NCBI RefSeq assembly: GCF_019599185.1 | Contig: NZ_JAIEUL010000018.1 | Span: 1 to 64,000 of the forward strand | DNA: 64,000 bases | Reading direction: 5' to 3' | Source of the DNA: Cryobacterium inferilacus | GTDB lineage: Bacteria > Actinomycetota > Actinomycetes > Actinomycetales > Microbacteriaceae | Shown: positions 23,626-31,492 of the stretch, piece after piece | How the letters are laid out: each line of letters opens with the position of its first letter | Position numbering within the stretch: the stretch's first letter is position 1 | Notes under the pieces: generated by a model | What the model was told of the DNA's origin: nothing | Databases searched by the model: none | The model's input: only the letters and a program-made list of their open reading frames with translations | Program-made: the position numbers and the translations under genes

Positions 23626-24339
23626 ATGAGCCTCGAACAGACCCCAGCGCGTATCGCCAACGTGCTGCGCGAACAGATCATCACGGGCGAGCTGAGCATG
23701 GGGTCCAAGCTCAATGAGCGTGAGATCGCCGAGCGCCTGCAGGTGTCCCGCATTCCCGTGCGGGAGGCGCTGCCGATTCTCGAATCGGAGGGGTTCATCA
23801 GCTCGCAGCCGCGGCGCGGGGCGGTCGTTCACGCGCTCACTCTCACGGATGCCGCCGAGCTGTTTGATCTGCGCCGCCAGCTTGAACCGATGGCGTCGGC
23901 GTTTGCCGCCCGGCGGGCCGCTGCGGGCGCTGACGTCGCGCCGATGCTCGAGGCGCTGCGCACCGCCCGCGGCGCGATCGCTCCGGTCTCCTCGACGCTG
24001 CACACCGTCGCCGAGGTCGCTCCGCCGTCGACCCGCAACTCCGACCTGCACGAGGAGATCATCAACTTGGCCGATCACGCCCTGCTGCACCGGGTGACGA
24101 AGCTCATGAGCGGGCGGGTGCGGTGGCTGTTCCGACTCACCCCCCAGCGCGACACGACCGCGATGTGGGTGGAACACCGTGAGATCGTCGACGCCATCGT
24201 CGCCGGCCAGGCCGACGTCGCCGAACTCCTCACCGCGGCCCACGTGGAGCGGGGCCGCTTCGAGTCGATGCCACTGCTGGCCGAGCTGCTGCCCTCCGCC
24301 GCGCCGGCGGCGCTGCGCAGGCGGCGCAAGGCGAGCTAG
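23626..24339 (+). CDS. GntR-family regulator, FadR/FCD subfamily
   Basis: The 237-residue regulator has an N-terminal winged helix (ARIANVLREQIITGELSMGSKLNEREIAERLQVSRIPVREAL, residues 8-50) and a C-terminal FCD ligand domain (residues 75-220), with Asp/His metal-type positions in NSDLHEEIINLAD near 145 and VEHREIVDAIVAG near 190. FCD regulators usually sense an acid metabolite of the pathway they control. Divergent placement and inverted TGGTATGC sites make the ABC-amidohydrolase operon the obvious target. ATG 23626 is favoured over a longer in-frame start. Confidence 0.92.
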   Translation: MSLEQTPARIANVLREQIITGELSMGSKLNEREIAERLQVSRIPVREALPILESEGFISSQPRRGAVVHALTLTDAAELFDLRRQLEPMASAFAARRAAAGADVAPMLEALRTARGAIAPVSSTLHTVAEVAPPSTRNSDLHEEIINLADHALLHRVTKLMSGRVRWLFRLTPQRDTTAMWVEHREIVDAIVAGQADVAELLTAAHVERGRFESMPLLAELLPSAAPAALRRRRKAS

Positions 24340-24387
24340 GGACGCGACGGAGGCCGCGCCCACCGGCGCGTCAGGGCGCAACGGGTA

Positions 24388-25023
24388 TCAATTGGCCAGG
24401 CTGTCCAGCCAGGTGCTGCGCAGCCGGAGCGCTCGCTCCATGCTGCCGAGCGCGGTGCCGACGCCAAGCGAGATATTCGCCCAGAGCGGCAGCCGCAGCG
24501 GTGGCTCGAGCTCACCGAAGGCCTCCCGAACGGGCGGGATCTGCGAGATCGGATCGATCAGCTGCAGCAGTCCCAGCGTGACGCCGACGAGCACCAGGAT
24601 CGTCGCGACGACCGCGATGCTCCGGCTGAGGCCGGGCCGCGTTCGCTCCAGTCGCGCCCGGCGCCCTTCGGCCGAGGCCGGGTGCGGGGTCAGCACCCGC
24701 TCCGACCCGTCGGGGGCCACGTAGTGGCACCGCTTCATGCCGAAACCGCCGGCGGCCACCTCGATCGCTCCCCCGTCGAGGGGGAAGCGCGCCGGCAGCT
24801 TCGACACCGCGTGCTGCAGCCCGTCACGGTACAACCGGGCCCGCACCTCGCCATCATGACCATCGCCCCAGTGGCGAACGTCGACGGCATAGTGCGCATC
24901 CGGTGCATCGAGGAGAAACACGGAGCGGCTGAGCTGCTGCCACCAGCGGAACCGGGGCAACGGCCGGCCGTCTCCGGGTCGAGCGCGTCGCTCCGCTCGC
25001 CGCTGACGCCATCCCTGTGTCAT
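24388..25023 (-). CDS. Hypothetical membrane-associated protein
   Basis: The 211-residue product from ATG 25023 (AAGGA 12 nt upstream) has a basic N-terminus (GWRQRRAERRAR), a soluble region (30-130) that looks like a beta-rich domain (DAHYAVDVRHWGDGHDGEVRA), and two hydrophobic helices near 142-162 and 182-198. Family not recognised. It diverges from the tetR gene; the twin palindromes between them make it a likely TetR target. Confidence 0.65.
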   Translation of the reverse strand: MTQGWRQRRAERRARPGDGRPLPRFRWWQQLSRSVFLLDAPDAHYAVDVRHWGDGHDGEVRARLYRDGLQHAVSKLPARFPLDGGAIEVAAGGFGMKRCHYVAPDGSERVLTPHPASAEGRRARLERTRPGLSRSIAVVATILVLVGVTLGLLQLIDPISQIPPVREAFGELEPPLRLPLWANISLGVGTALGSMERALRLRSTWLDSLAN

Positions 25024-25047
25024 CCGCTGTCCTTCCACCATCCGGCA

Positions 25048-25097
25048 TTAGCACACTGTGTTAGTGCAACGAATGCCACGCTAGCACAGTGTGCTAG
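25048..25097. promoter_or_regulatory. Twin TetR-type operators
   Basis: CTAGCACAGTGTGCTAG (25081-25097) has perfect 8-bp arms around one central base. TTAGCACACTGTGTTAG (25048-25064) is a near copy. Their centres are 33 bp apart, about three helical turns. They sit between the divergent tetR gene and the gene at 24388-25023. Confidence 0.75.
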
Positions 25098-25119
25098 TAG
25101 GCTGACCACGGAGGCACAC

Positions 25120-25734
25120 GTGACAACGGACGACAGCGGCGCGCAGGGTACACGGGACAGGATTCTGATTGCGGCGGCGGCCATGCTCGGCGAGAACCCG
25201 ACCGCCAGGTTGAGTGTGCGCGCCGTGGCATCCCGGGCCGGCGTGAGCACGGGGTCGCTGCGCCACTTCTTTCCGACCCAGCAGGCGCTGATCGACACCG
25301 TCGTCGCCGGCATCTACGAGATCGCCGCCACCGGCGATCCCATCCGCGACACGACGAGGCCTGCAGCCGAGCGCCTGATCGCCTGCCTGCAGCAGATCCT
25401 CGGCCACGTCGGCACCGGCGAGCAGGCACGAGAAATGTGGCGTGGACTCAATCGGGCCTATTTCGAGCCCGGGACCTCGGCCGGTGACGCCGACACCTAT
25501 CTCGCGCTGGAGCGCGGTGGCCGGCATCGCATCGAGCAGTGGCTGCGGACGCTGAGCGAGGAGGGCGCCCTGGTCGCGCAGGACGTCGAGGGACCCGCGC
25601 GTTTTCTGAGCACCGTCCTCAACGGCCTGTCCATTGAGCGCGCGCTGCCCGCGGACGGGCCCAGGGCGGCGTTCGAGCAGGAGACGTTGCGCCTTGCCGT
25701 TGCGGCCGTGCTGGCGCCGCCACCCCAGGCGTAG
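25120..25734 (+). CDS. TetR-family transcriptional regulator
   Basis: The 204-residue regulator from GTG 25120 (GGAGG upstream) has a TetR helix-turn-helix at residues 10-55: TRDRILIAAAAMLGENPTAR, then VRAVASRAGVSTGSLRHFFP. The helical C-terminal domain (60-200) would bind an unknown ligand and dimerise. Two near-identical palindromes lie just upstream and should be its own operators, also covering the promoter of the divergent gene. Confidence 0.88.
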   Translation: MTTDDSGAQGTRDRILIAAAAMLGENPTARLSVRAVASRAGVSTGSLRHFFPTQQALIDTVVAGIYEIAATGDPIRDTTRPAAERLIACLQQILGHVGTGEQAREMWRGLNRAYFEPGTSAGDADTYLALERGGRHRIEQWLRTLSEEGALVAQDVEGPARFLSTVLNGLSIERALPADGPRAAFEQETLRLAVAAVLAPPPQA

Positions 25735-25811
25735 CCCCCGCGGCGGCACCGCCGTAGCCCCGGGTGGAGGCGACAAACGATCTCGGCAGGGCCGCTGCTA
25801 GGGTTCCGGAC

Positions 25812-26234
25812 ATGACGATCCCCGGCGCAGACCACCCTCAGGAAGTCGTCGACGAGGCGGCCCTCCCCCGCCCGCTCAACCCCTGGGTCTGGCTGGGCCT
25901 GTTGCTGTGGCTGCCCGCGATCCTCTGCGGTGTGGCGATCGCCTGGTGCGGGGTCGCCACCGCGGGCCGGGCCGCTGCGGCCATCACCGCCATTGCGGTC
26001 GTGGTGGTGGGGCCCGCCTTCGCAACGGCGGTGTCTGCGGCCGCGGGAACCCGGATGCTGGCCCGCAACCCCGACGAGATGATCGACTACGCAGCGGCGG
26101 TGTTCCGGCAGGTGCTGCTCACTCCCCACCTCACCCTGCGCCCGCTCATCGGCACCGTTGTCGTGGCGCTTCTGGGGCTCGCACTCGTGGCCGTCCGCCA
26201 GCGAGTCCGCCGGTCCGCCGTCCCGGCGCCGTAG
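25812..26234 (+). CDS. Small membrane protein with three TM segments
   Basis: The 140-residue product from ATG 25812 has a polar start, then hydrophobic helices near 24-46, 49-78 and 115-132, with a loop containing ARNPDEMIDYAAAVFRQVLL between the second and third. No family is recognised. It lies 77 nt after tetR on the same strand and could be read from the same message. Confidence 0.6.
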   Translation: MTIPGADHPQEVVDEAALPRPLNPWVWLGLLLWLPAILCGVAIAWCGVATAGRAAAAITAIAVVVVGPAFATAVSAAAGTRMLARNPDEMIDYAAAVFRQVLLTPHLTLRPLIGTVVVALLGLALVAVRQRVRRSAVPAP

Positions 26235-26258
26235 GGCACGCACCCGGTCGACGCACCG

Positions 26259-26337
26259 GTTTGCAAGGAGATAGTGCGTTTAGAAGGACAAAAATCCGCG
26301 CGGAGTCCTATTTTGCGACCGTTGTCCTCCTCAACGT
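26259..26337. repeat. Dispersed palindromic element P1, copy c
   Basis: The left arm 26259-26289 carries AAGGAGATAGTG and ends GAAGGAC, as in copies a and b. The right arm 26305-26337 is its imperfect inverse. The element is intergenic, between the small membrane gene and the flavoenzyme. Confidence 0.75.
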
Positions 26338-26411
26338 GCGTGCGCGCCCGCGGCCGCAACGAACCGTCATCTCCGTGCGGGCGGGGGCGCCGCTCACCTA
26401 GTGTCCTGTGC

Positions 26412-27638
26412 ATGAGCACCCTTACCACCTCCCCCGTTGCCGCCGTCGATTATGCCGACCTGGCCGCGCGTTTCCGGCCGATTTTTGCTCGGATCGCCAC
26501 CGGCGCATCCGCTCGAGAGCAGGATCACCAACTGCCCTACGACCAGATCAGGGAGCTCACGGCCGCCGGATTCGGCGCCCTGCGGGTGCCCGTGGCCGAC
26601 GGCGGCCTGGGCGCCAGCCTGCCGCAGCTGTTTCGGTTGCTCACTGAGCTGGCCGCGGCGGACTCGAACATCGCTCAGGCGTTGCGCGGCCACTTCGCCT
26701 TCGTCGAAGACCGCCTCGTGGCATCCGGGGCGCAGCGCGACGCCTGGCTGGCCCGATTCGTGCGCGGCGAGATCGTGGGCAATTCCTGGACCGAGGTGGG
26801 CACCGTCACCGTGGGCGACGTCATCACCCGGGTGCGGCCGTCGCCGACCGGCGGGCTGGTCGTGAACGGCACCAAGTTCTACTCCACCGGCAGCATCTTC
26901 GCCGATTGGATCGACACCTTCGCCCAGGTGGGCGACACCGGCCAGAACGTGATCGCCGTGGTGAACGCGCACCAGAGCGGCGTCACGCACAGCGACGACT
27001 GGGATGGCTTCGGCCAGCGCACCACCGGCAGCGGAACCAGCACCTTCGTGGATGCCGTGGTGGCCGAGGAGAACGTGATCGACTTCGACACTCGGTTCAA
27101 ATACCAGACCGCGTTCTATCAGGCGGTTCTGCTGGCGGTGCTGGCCGGCACGGTGCGCGCCGCCGAACTGGAGATCGCGGCCGAGGTGAAGGCCCGCACT
27201 CGTATCTTCTCGCACGGCAACGCGCAGTCCTTCGCTGCCGACCCGCAGATTCTGCAGGTGGTGGGCGAGGTATCGGCGCAGGCCTTCGCCGCCGAGGCGA
27301 TCGTGGAGAAGGCGGCCTGGGCCCTGCAAGGGGCATACGAGGGCGCGTTCCTGGGCGATTCGGTCGAGGAAGAACGGCTCAATGACCTGGCCGAGCTGGC
27401 AACGGCGCAGGCCCAGGTGGTGCTGGTGTCGCTGGCTACCCGGGCCACCTCCGACATCTTCGACGCACTGGCGGCGTCGGGGGTGTCCACGTCGAAGAAC
27501 CTCGACCGGCACTGGCGCAACGCCCGCACCGCGGCCAGCCACAACCCGTGGGTGTTCAAGGCGCGCATCGTGGGCGACTACGCGGTGAACGGCACGCCGC
27601 CCACCCGGATCTGGTCGATCGGCGCGGCGCCGAAGTAA
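26412..27638 (+). CDS. Acyl-CoA-dehydrogenase-fold flavin monooxygenase (DszC/SfnB-like)
   Basis: The 408-residue soluble enzyme has the acyl-CoA dehydrogenase fold. FGALRVPVADGGLGAS near 50 and the middle segment NSWTEVGTVTVGDVITRV, with GTKFYSTGSIFADWIDTFAQ, belong to the group D monooxygenase branch that includes DszC and SfnB rather than to true dehydrogenases; the usual catalytic Glu region is not conserved. It should use reduced flavin supplied by a reductase. The gene is alone on its strand. Two flavin reductases are encoded elsewhere in the window (42.3-43.4 kb). The physiological substrate may be an organosulfur compound, but this is inference. Confidence 0.82.
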   Translation: MSTLTTSPVAAVDYADLAARFRPIFARIATGASAREQDHQLPYDQIRELTAAGFGALRVPVADGGLGASLPQLFRLLTELAAADSNIAQALRGHFAFVEDRLVASGAQRDAWLARFVRGEIVGNSWTEVGTVTVGDVITRVRPSPTGGLVVNGTKFYSTGSIFADWIDTFAQVGDTGQNVIAVVNAHQSGVTHSDDWDGFGQRTTGSGTSTFVDAVVAEENVIDFDTRFKYQTAFYQAVLLAVLAGTVRAAELEIAAEVKARTRIFSHGNAQSFAADPQILQVVGEVSAQAFAAEAIVEKAAWALQGAYEGAFLGDSVEEERLNDLAELATAQAQVVLVSLATRATSDIFDALAASGVSTSKNLDRHWRNARTAASHNPWVFKARIVGDYAVNGTPPTRIWSIGAAPK

Positions 27639-27875
27639 CCGGCCGTTCGGGCGTGGGCGGGCCGGATGCCGTCAGCCCGCGTCGGGGCCGCCCTCTGCGG
27701 CCGCTCGGCCGCGGGCTCCGTGCTCGGGTGCACTCCGACCGGCCGATACGCGAGCTGCGCGGGTCACGCGCCGCTTCGCGGGTGGCGCGCAGGGTGCGAA
27801 TCGGCGGCTGACCCGCGCAACGCGACATACGCATCCGTGATTCTCGCGGGGCGAAACCGCCCGCGATCGCGTCAC
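27639..27875. other. Non-coding stretch after the flavoenzyme gene
   Basis: No convincing gene is present from here to 27948. The sequence GCGCGGGTCACGCGCCGC...GCGGGTGGC (about 27757-27790) recurs near 61218-61250 in another intergenic region, so this is a repeat-bearing spacer. A P2 palindrome fills its right end. Confidence 0.5.
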
Positions 27876-27935
27876 TGCGCCTCCTCTGGGCGACCGCGCC
27901 CTCTATAGCGGGCGCGGTCGCCCGCACGAGGTGCG
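27876..27935. repeat. Dispersed palindromic element P2, copy c
   Basis: GGGCGACCGCGCCC (27888-27901) and GGGCGCGGTCGCCC (27910-27923) are perfect 14-bp inverted arms around TCTATAGC. Outer flanks GCGCCTC and GAGGTGCG extend the palindrome. CTATAG and CACGAGG are shared with copies a and/or b. It lies beyond the 3' end of the merR gene and could also terminate it. Confidence 0.8.
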
Positions 27936-27948
27936 GCGAACGCGCGGG

Positions 27949-28938
27949 TCACCCCGCGTGCACGTCGAAGACCCCGACCGGGGCGGATGCGTGCGCCGCG
28001 GCAGCGGCGGTAGGCACGTCGGCGGGAAAGAGCGTCGGGCCGCGCACGACCTGGCGCGCGGTGGGGCGGATTGCTACGAGGCCGTGCCTGGCCAGGTGCT
28101 GCTCGAAGGCCAGAAGGTGCAGGTAGCCGGCGGCCGCCTCGTCCACCGGTGTCTGCAGGCCGGCGGATGCGGCGGTGAAGGTGACCTCGAGGCGCGCCGG
28201 CAGAGTGCCACTCACCGCAGTGACGGTGCTGCCGGTGTTCGCCAGAACGTGCGCCTCGATACGGGCAAGCGCGGCTCGGTCGAGCGGCGGCACGCCGGCA
28301 ACGTCGGGGGCGGTCGCACCGGCGCGGTCAGGGGCGGGCATGCCAGCCGACCCGGGGGCGGTCGCACCGGCGCGGGCGAGGAGCATCTGGTTGCCGGCGT
28401 TCCTCACGCCGGTGTCGGGCACCGCGCTCCAGCAGACGGCCGCCGGGCCGGCCCCGAGGGCGCTCAGCGCCTCGTGCATGGCCCGCTCGATGGCGGGCAG
28501 GTCTGCCGCGAGGCCGGTGAAGGCCTCGATACGGTCCTCGGCATCCGTGGGGATATCGAGGTCGATGATGACGCCGACCCAGTCGACGGCGGGGGCCGGG
28601 GTGCTGTGCGCCGTGAAGTCGGCGGCGTCGAAGGTACTGACTTTTTCGGCGACGGCCAGGGAGAAGTCCTCGACGTGCCGGCGCATCGCCACGGTGTCGC
28701 GCCAGCGGGCGAAGTCGAAATCGGCGGCCGCGCCCAGTTCGGAAAGCGGCACCTGCGCGCGCCGGAGCAGATCGACCGTTGCGCCGTGCTGGAGCTGCGC
28801 CCTGGAGTAATACCGGTAGCCCGAGGCGGGATCGACCCAGGCCGGCACCACGATGCCGCGGTCGGCATACAGGCGGAGTGCCTTGGCAGTGAGGCCGGTG
28901 AGCGCCTGGAAATCGCCGGCGGTGAGATCGTCGGTCAT
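27949..28938 (-). CDS. MerR-family regulator with an effector-type C-terminus
   Basis: The 329-residue regulator has a MerR winged helix at residues 5-75: FQALTGLTAKALRLYADRGI, then DPASGYRYYSRAQLQHGATV. The C-terminal part (120-325) is of the GyrI-like effector type in layout, including VDEAAAGYLHLLAFEQHLARHG. Residues about 188-223 contain a duplicated RAGATAP-x-x-AGxP-x-x-DRA segment, encoded by near-identical DNA at about 28313-28380, that looks like a recent internal duplication. Targets are not evident; the neighbouring plus-strand gene at 29068 is a candidate. Confidence 0.83.
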   Translation of the reverse strand: MTDDLTAGDFQALTGLTAKALRLYADRGIVVPAWVDPASGYRYYSRAQLQHGATVDLLRRAQVPLSELGAAADFDFARWRDTVAMRRHVEDFSLAVAEKVSTFDAADFTAHSTPAPAVDWVGVIIDLDIPTDAEDRIEAFTGLAADLPAIERAMHEALSALGAGPAAVCWSAVPDTGVRNAGNQMLLARAGATAPGSAGMPAPDRAGATAPDVAGVPPLDRAALARIEAHVLANTGSTVTAVSGTLPARLEVTFTAASAGLQTPVDEAAAGYLHLLAFEQHLARHGLVAIRPTARQVVRGPTLFPADVPTAAAAAHASAPVGVFDVHAG

Positions 28939-29067
28939 CGTGCTCCTGTCGAGGGGTATTCGAGGTGTAGCGGTGTCCCACCATCATGGGCGTCGCCCCA
29001 GGGGCGAGGTCAAACCGGCGGCGCATCCGATGTATCGCGGGCGGCGCGCGGCGGCTAGCATCGGGGC

Positions 29068-29475
29068 ATGGCCGCTCCCAAGACCCGCCCCACCGACCAA
29101 GACGTCACCGCCTTCCTCGACGCGGTGGAGAGTCCGCGCCGGCGTGAGGAAGGGCACCGGCTGCGCGAGATCATGGAGCGCGTGACCCAGCAGCCTGCCG
29201 TGATGTGGGGTCCGACGATGGTGGGTTTCGGTTCGACCCCGCACACGAACACCCTCGGCACCAACAACTGGTTCGACGTGGGGTTCTCGCCCCGCAAGGG
29301 CGCCATGACGATCTACGGCGTGCACAACGCCGGCGAGCCGGACAACCCGCTGCTCGCCGAGCTGGGGCCGCACACCACGGGAGCCTCATGTCTCTACGTG
29401 AAACGGCTCGACGACATCGACCTGGCCCTGCTCGAACGCCTCATCAGCGATGCCTGGAAGGCCGCGCACAGCTGA
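29068..29475 (+). CDS. DUF1801-domain protein
   Basis: The 135-residue soluble protein has the DUF1801 (YdhG-like) fold: TAFLDAVESPRRREEGHRLREIMERVT, then VMWGPTMVGFGST and a C-terminal CLYVKRLDDIDLALLERLI. Its length is usual for the family. The family resembles frataxin/iron-handling-like folds but has no confirmed function. It diverges from merR. Confidence 0.86.
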   Translation: MAAPKTRPTDQDVTAFLDAVESPRRREEGHRLREIMERVTQQPAVMWGPTMVGFGSTPHTNTLGTNNWFDVGFSPRKGAMTIYGVHNAGEPDNPLLAELGPHTTGASCLYVKRLDDIDLALLERLISDAWKAAHS

Positions 29476-29599
29476 CCGGACGGAGCTTTCGACGCGCGCT
29501 CGTGACCCGGCTTTTCTCCATCCGCGCCCTGTTAGGATCTCCACTTGCCGGTGCCGCCACGAGGGCGCTTCGCACCCGCTGATCAGAGAGGCACTGCGC

Positions 29600-30649
29600 A
29601 TGCAGATCCCCCAGTCCCGAGGTCCCGTCAGCGCCGCATTGATCGACCTTCTCCGCTCCTCCGACTCCGACAGCAGCACCGAGGCCGCCCTCGCCGCCGC
29701 CCTGCACGAGCGCACCGCCGTGGCGCTCGCCACCACCGACGACCTGCTGCTCGACGACGATCTGCAGACCGCGCTGTTCATGGCCTACGAACTCCGCTAC
29801 AGCGGCCTCGACGGCGTCGATGACGCCTGGGAGTGGCACCCCGATGTGCTGTCCTTCTGCGCCGACGTGGAAGTCGACTTCGAGATTGCGCTGCGGGAGC
29901 GCGCATCCGTGCCCGAACTGCCCGAACCCGGCGTGGAGAACGTGGCCACCGCGCTGTTCGAGTTCACCGGCGCCGACAGCGGCCCGAGCGTCTCGCGCTA
30001 CCTGGCCAAGAAAGCCACCGACGAGCAGGCCCGGGAGTTTCTCATTCTGCGCTCGATCTACCAGCTCAAGGAAGCCGACCCGCACACCTGGGCGATCCCC
30101 CGCATCCGCAGCCGTGCCAAGGCCGCGCTCGTCGAGATTCAGGCCGACGAGTACGGCGGCGGCCGGTTCGACCGCATGCACTCCGAGCTGTTCGCCCGCA
30201 CGATGCGCGGCGTTGGCCTGGACGCGAGCTACGGCCACTACATCGACCAGGTACCCGCGATCACACTGACCTCGAGCAACATGATGACCATGTTCGGCAC
30301 CCATCGGCGCCTGCGCGGCGCGATTGCCGGCCACCTCGCCGCATTCGAGATGACATCGTCGCAGCCCAACCGGCTCTACGGCAACGGCTTCCGGCGGCTC
30401 GGCTATGACAAGAACGTCACCTACTACTTCGACGAGCACGTTGAAGCGGATGCCGTACACGAGCAGATCGCGGCCCGCGACCTGGCCGGTTCACTGGCCA
30501 CCGACGAGCCCGAGCTTCTCGAGGACGTGTTCTTCGGTGCCGCCGCCGGGCTGTTCATCGACGGCCTGGCCGGCCACCAGCAGATCGACGCTTGGACGGC
30601 GGGCGTGTCAGCGCTGCGCACCCCGGCGACCGCGGGCCTGCCCGCGTGA
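29600..30649 (+). CDS. Iron-containing redox enzyme (haem-oxygenase-like diiron fold)
   Basis: From ATG 29600 (AGAGAGG upstream) the product has 349 residues. It belongs to the haem-oxygenase-like 'iron-containing redox enzyme' family. Likely iron ligands lie in MAYELRYSG (Glu near 58), EIQADEYGGGRFDRMHSELF near 180-195, and YYFDEHVEADAVHEQIA near 280, whose E-x-H...D-x-x-x-H spacing fits a diiron site. GTGA at 30646-30649 couples it to the CDGSH gene, which is a plausible electron donor. The substrate is unknown; HDO relatives make alkenes, nitro groups or cleave amino-acid side chains. Confidence 0.82.
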   Translation: MQIPQSRGPVSAALIDLLRSSDSDSSTEAALAAALHERTAVALATTDDLLLDDDLQTALFMAYELRYSGLDGVDDAWEWHPDVLSFCADVEVDFEIALRERASVPELPEPGVENVATALFEFTGADSGPSVSRYLAKKATDEQAREFLILRSIYQLKEADPHTWAIPRIRSRAKAALVEIQADEYGGGRFDRMHSELFARTMRGVGLDASYGHYIDQVPAITLTSSNMMTMFGTHRRLRGAIAGHLAAFEMTSSQPNRLYGNGFRRLGYDKNVTYYFDEHVEADAVHEQIAARDLAGSLATDEPELLEDVFFGAAAGLFIDGLAGHQQIDAWTAGVSALRTPATAGLPA

Positions 30650-30996
30650 GCGATCAGGACGCCCTGGCGCAGGCCCTGGCCGTGGCCGAGGCCCAAGCGG
30701 CCGAGGCGGAGGCCGAGCTTCGTGCGGCGCCGGCATCCGCGGGTCGCGGCCATGCGCCGGGTGCGGCGGATGCGCTGGTGAGCATCACCGCCTACCCGAA
30801 CGGCCCACTGTTGGTGCGGGGTCCGTTCGAGATCCTCACCCCCGACGGCACGGTCATCCCGCCGGGCCGCAAGACTGTGGCGCTCTGCCGCTGCGGGGTC
30901 TCGACCCTCAAGCCGTTCTGCGACGGCAGCCACAAGGCCGTCCGGTTCCGCACCGAGGCCGAGCCGCCCGACAACGCGCCGCCCGCGCTGGACTAA
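30646..30996 (+). CDS. CDGSH iron-sulfur protein
   Basis: The 116-residue product starts at GTG 30646, overlapping the redox enzyme by 4 nt. After an Ala/Glu-rich N-terminus (1-45), the C-terminal half has the mitoNEET-type motif C-x-C-x2-S-x3-P-x-C-D-G-S-H (CRCGVSTLKPFCDGSH), with three Cys and one His as 2Fe-2S ligands. A P-x-G-P-x-x-V-R-G-P-x-E-I-L segment precedes it, as in bacterial homologues. It most likely passes electrons to, or senses redox state for, the diiron enzyme. Confidence 0.9.
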   Translation: MSDQDALAQALAVAEAQAAEAEAELRAAPASAGRGHAPGAADALVSITAYPNGPLLVRGPFEILTPDGTVIPPGRKTVALCRCGVSTLKPFCDGSHKAVRFRTEAEPPDNAPPALD

Positions 30997-31042
30997 CGCA
31001 GCGCCCGCACTGGACTAGCGCGCCGCCCGTACTGGACTAACG
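30977..31042. repeat. Tandem copies of the CDGSH gene's 3' end
   Basis: A unit of about 22 nt ending CTGGACTAACG, which encodes the last residues and stop of the CDGSH protein, is repeated twice more beyond the stop (near 31001-31020 and 31021-31042) with small changes. The spacer up to 31138 is otherwise featureless. Confidence 0.75.
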
Positions 31043-31138
31043 GGGCGCACCAGTTCGGCGCGCCCGCATCCGGTTCGCGGCGCGGCAGCCGCGACCCGCG
31101 CCTCGACACCGCGCGATTGTTCTACTAACATTGCAAAC

Positions 31139-31489
31139 ATGTTGTTTCGTGTGGACCCAGCCTCGACGGTGTCGATTGCCGAGCAGCTCGCCGTTCAGGT
31201 GCGAGCCGGCGTCGCGGATGGCTCACTCGCGCCCGGCACTCGACTGCCGCCGGCACGCGAGCTGGCCAGTGCCCTCGACATCAACATGCACACCGTGCTG
31301 CGCGCCTACGCGCAGCTGCGCGATGACGGGCTTCTCGAGATGCGCCAGGGCCGCGGCGCATCCGTGCGGGCGGATGCCGGCGCCGGCACCGTGCGCCTCA
31401 TTGAACTCGCCGACGCCCTACTGGCCGAGGCTCGCAAGCTGGGCGTCAGCGTGCCCGACGTCGTCACCCTGATCCACACGAGAGGTTGA
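31139..31489 (+). CDS. GntR-family regulator, YhcF/YtrA type
   Basis: The 116-residue regulator has the GntR winged helix at residues 8-75: IAEQLAVQVRAGVADGSLAPGTRLPPARELASALDINMHTVLRAYAQL. A short helical tail (80-115) replaces a ligand domain, as in the YhcF/YtrA branch. It starts without a Shine-Dalgarno and may be leaderless. The following DUF1648-like membrane gene starts 3 nt after its stop, and this regulator-plus-membrane-protein arrangement is common in Gram-positives. Confidence 0.9.
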   Translation: MLFRVDPASTVSIAEQLAVQVRAGVADGSLAPGTRLPPARELASALDINMHTVLRAYAQLRDDGLLEMRQGRGASVRADAGAGTVRLIELADALLAEARKLGVSVPDVVTLIHTRG

Positions 31490-31492
31490 ACC

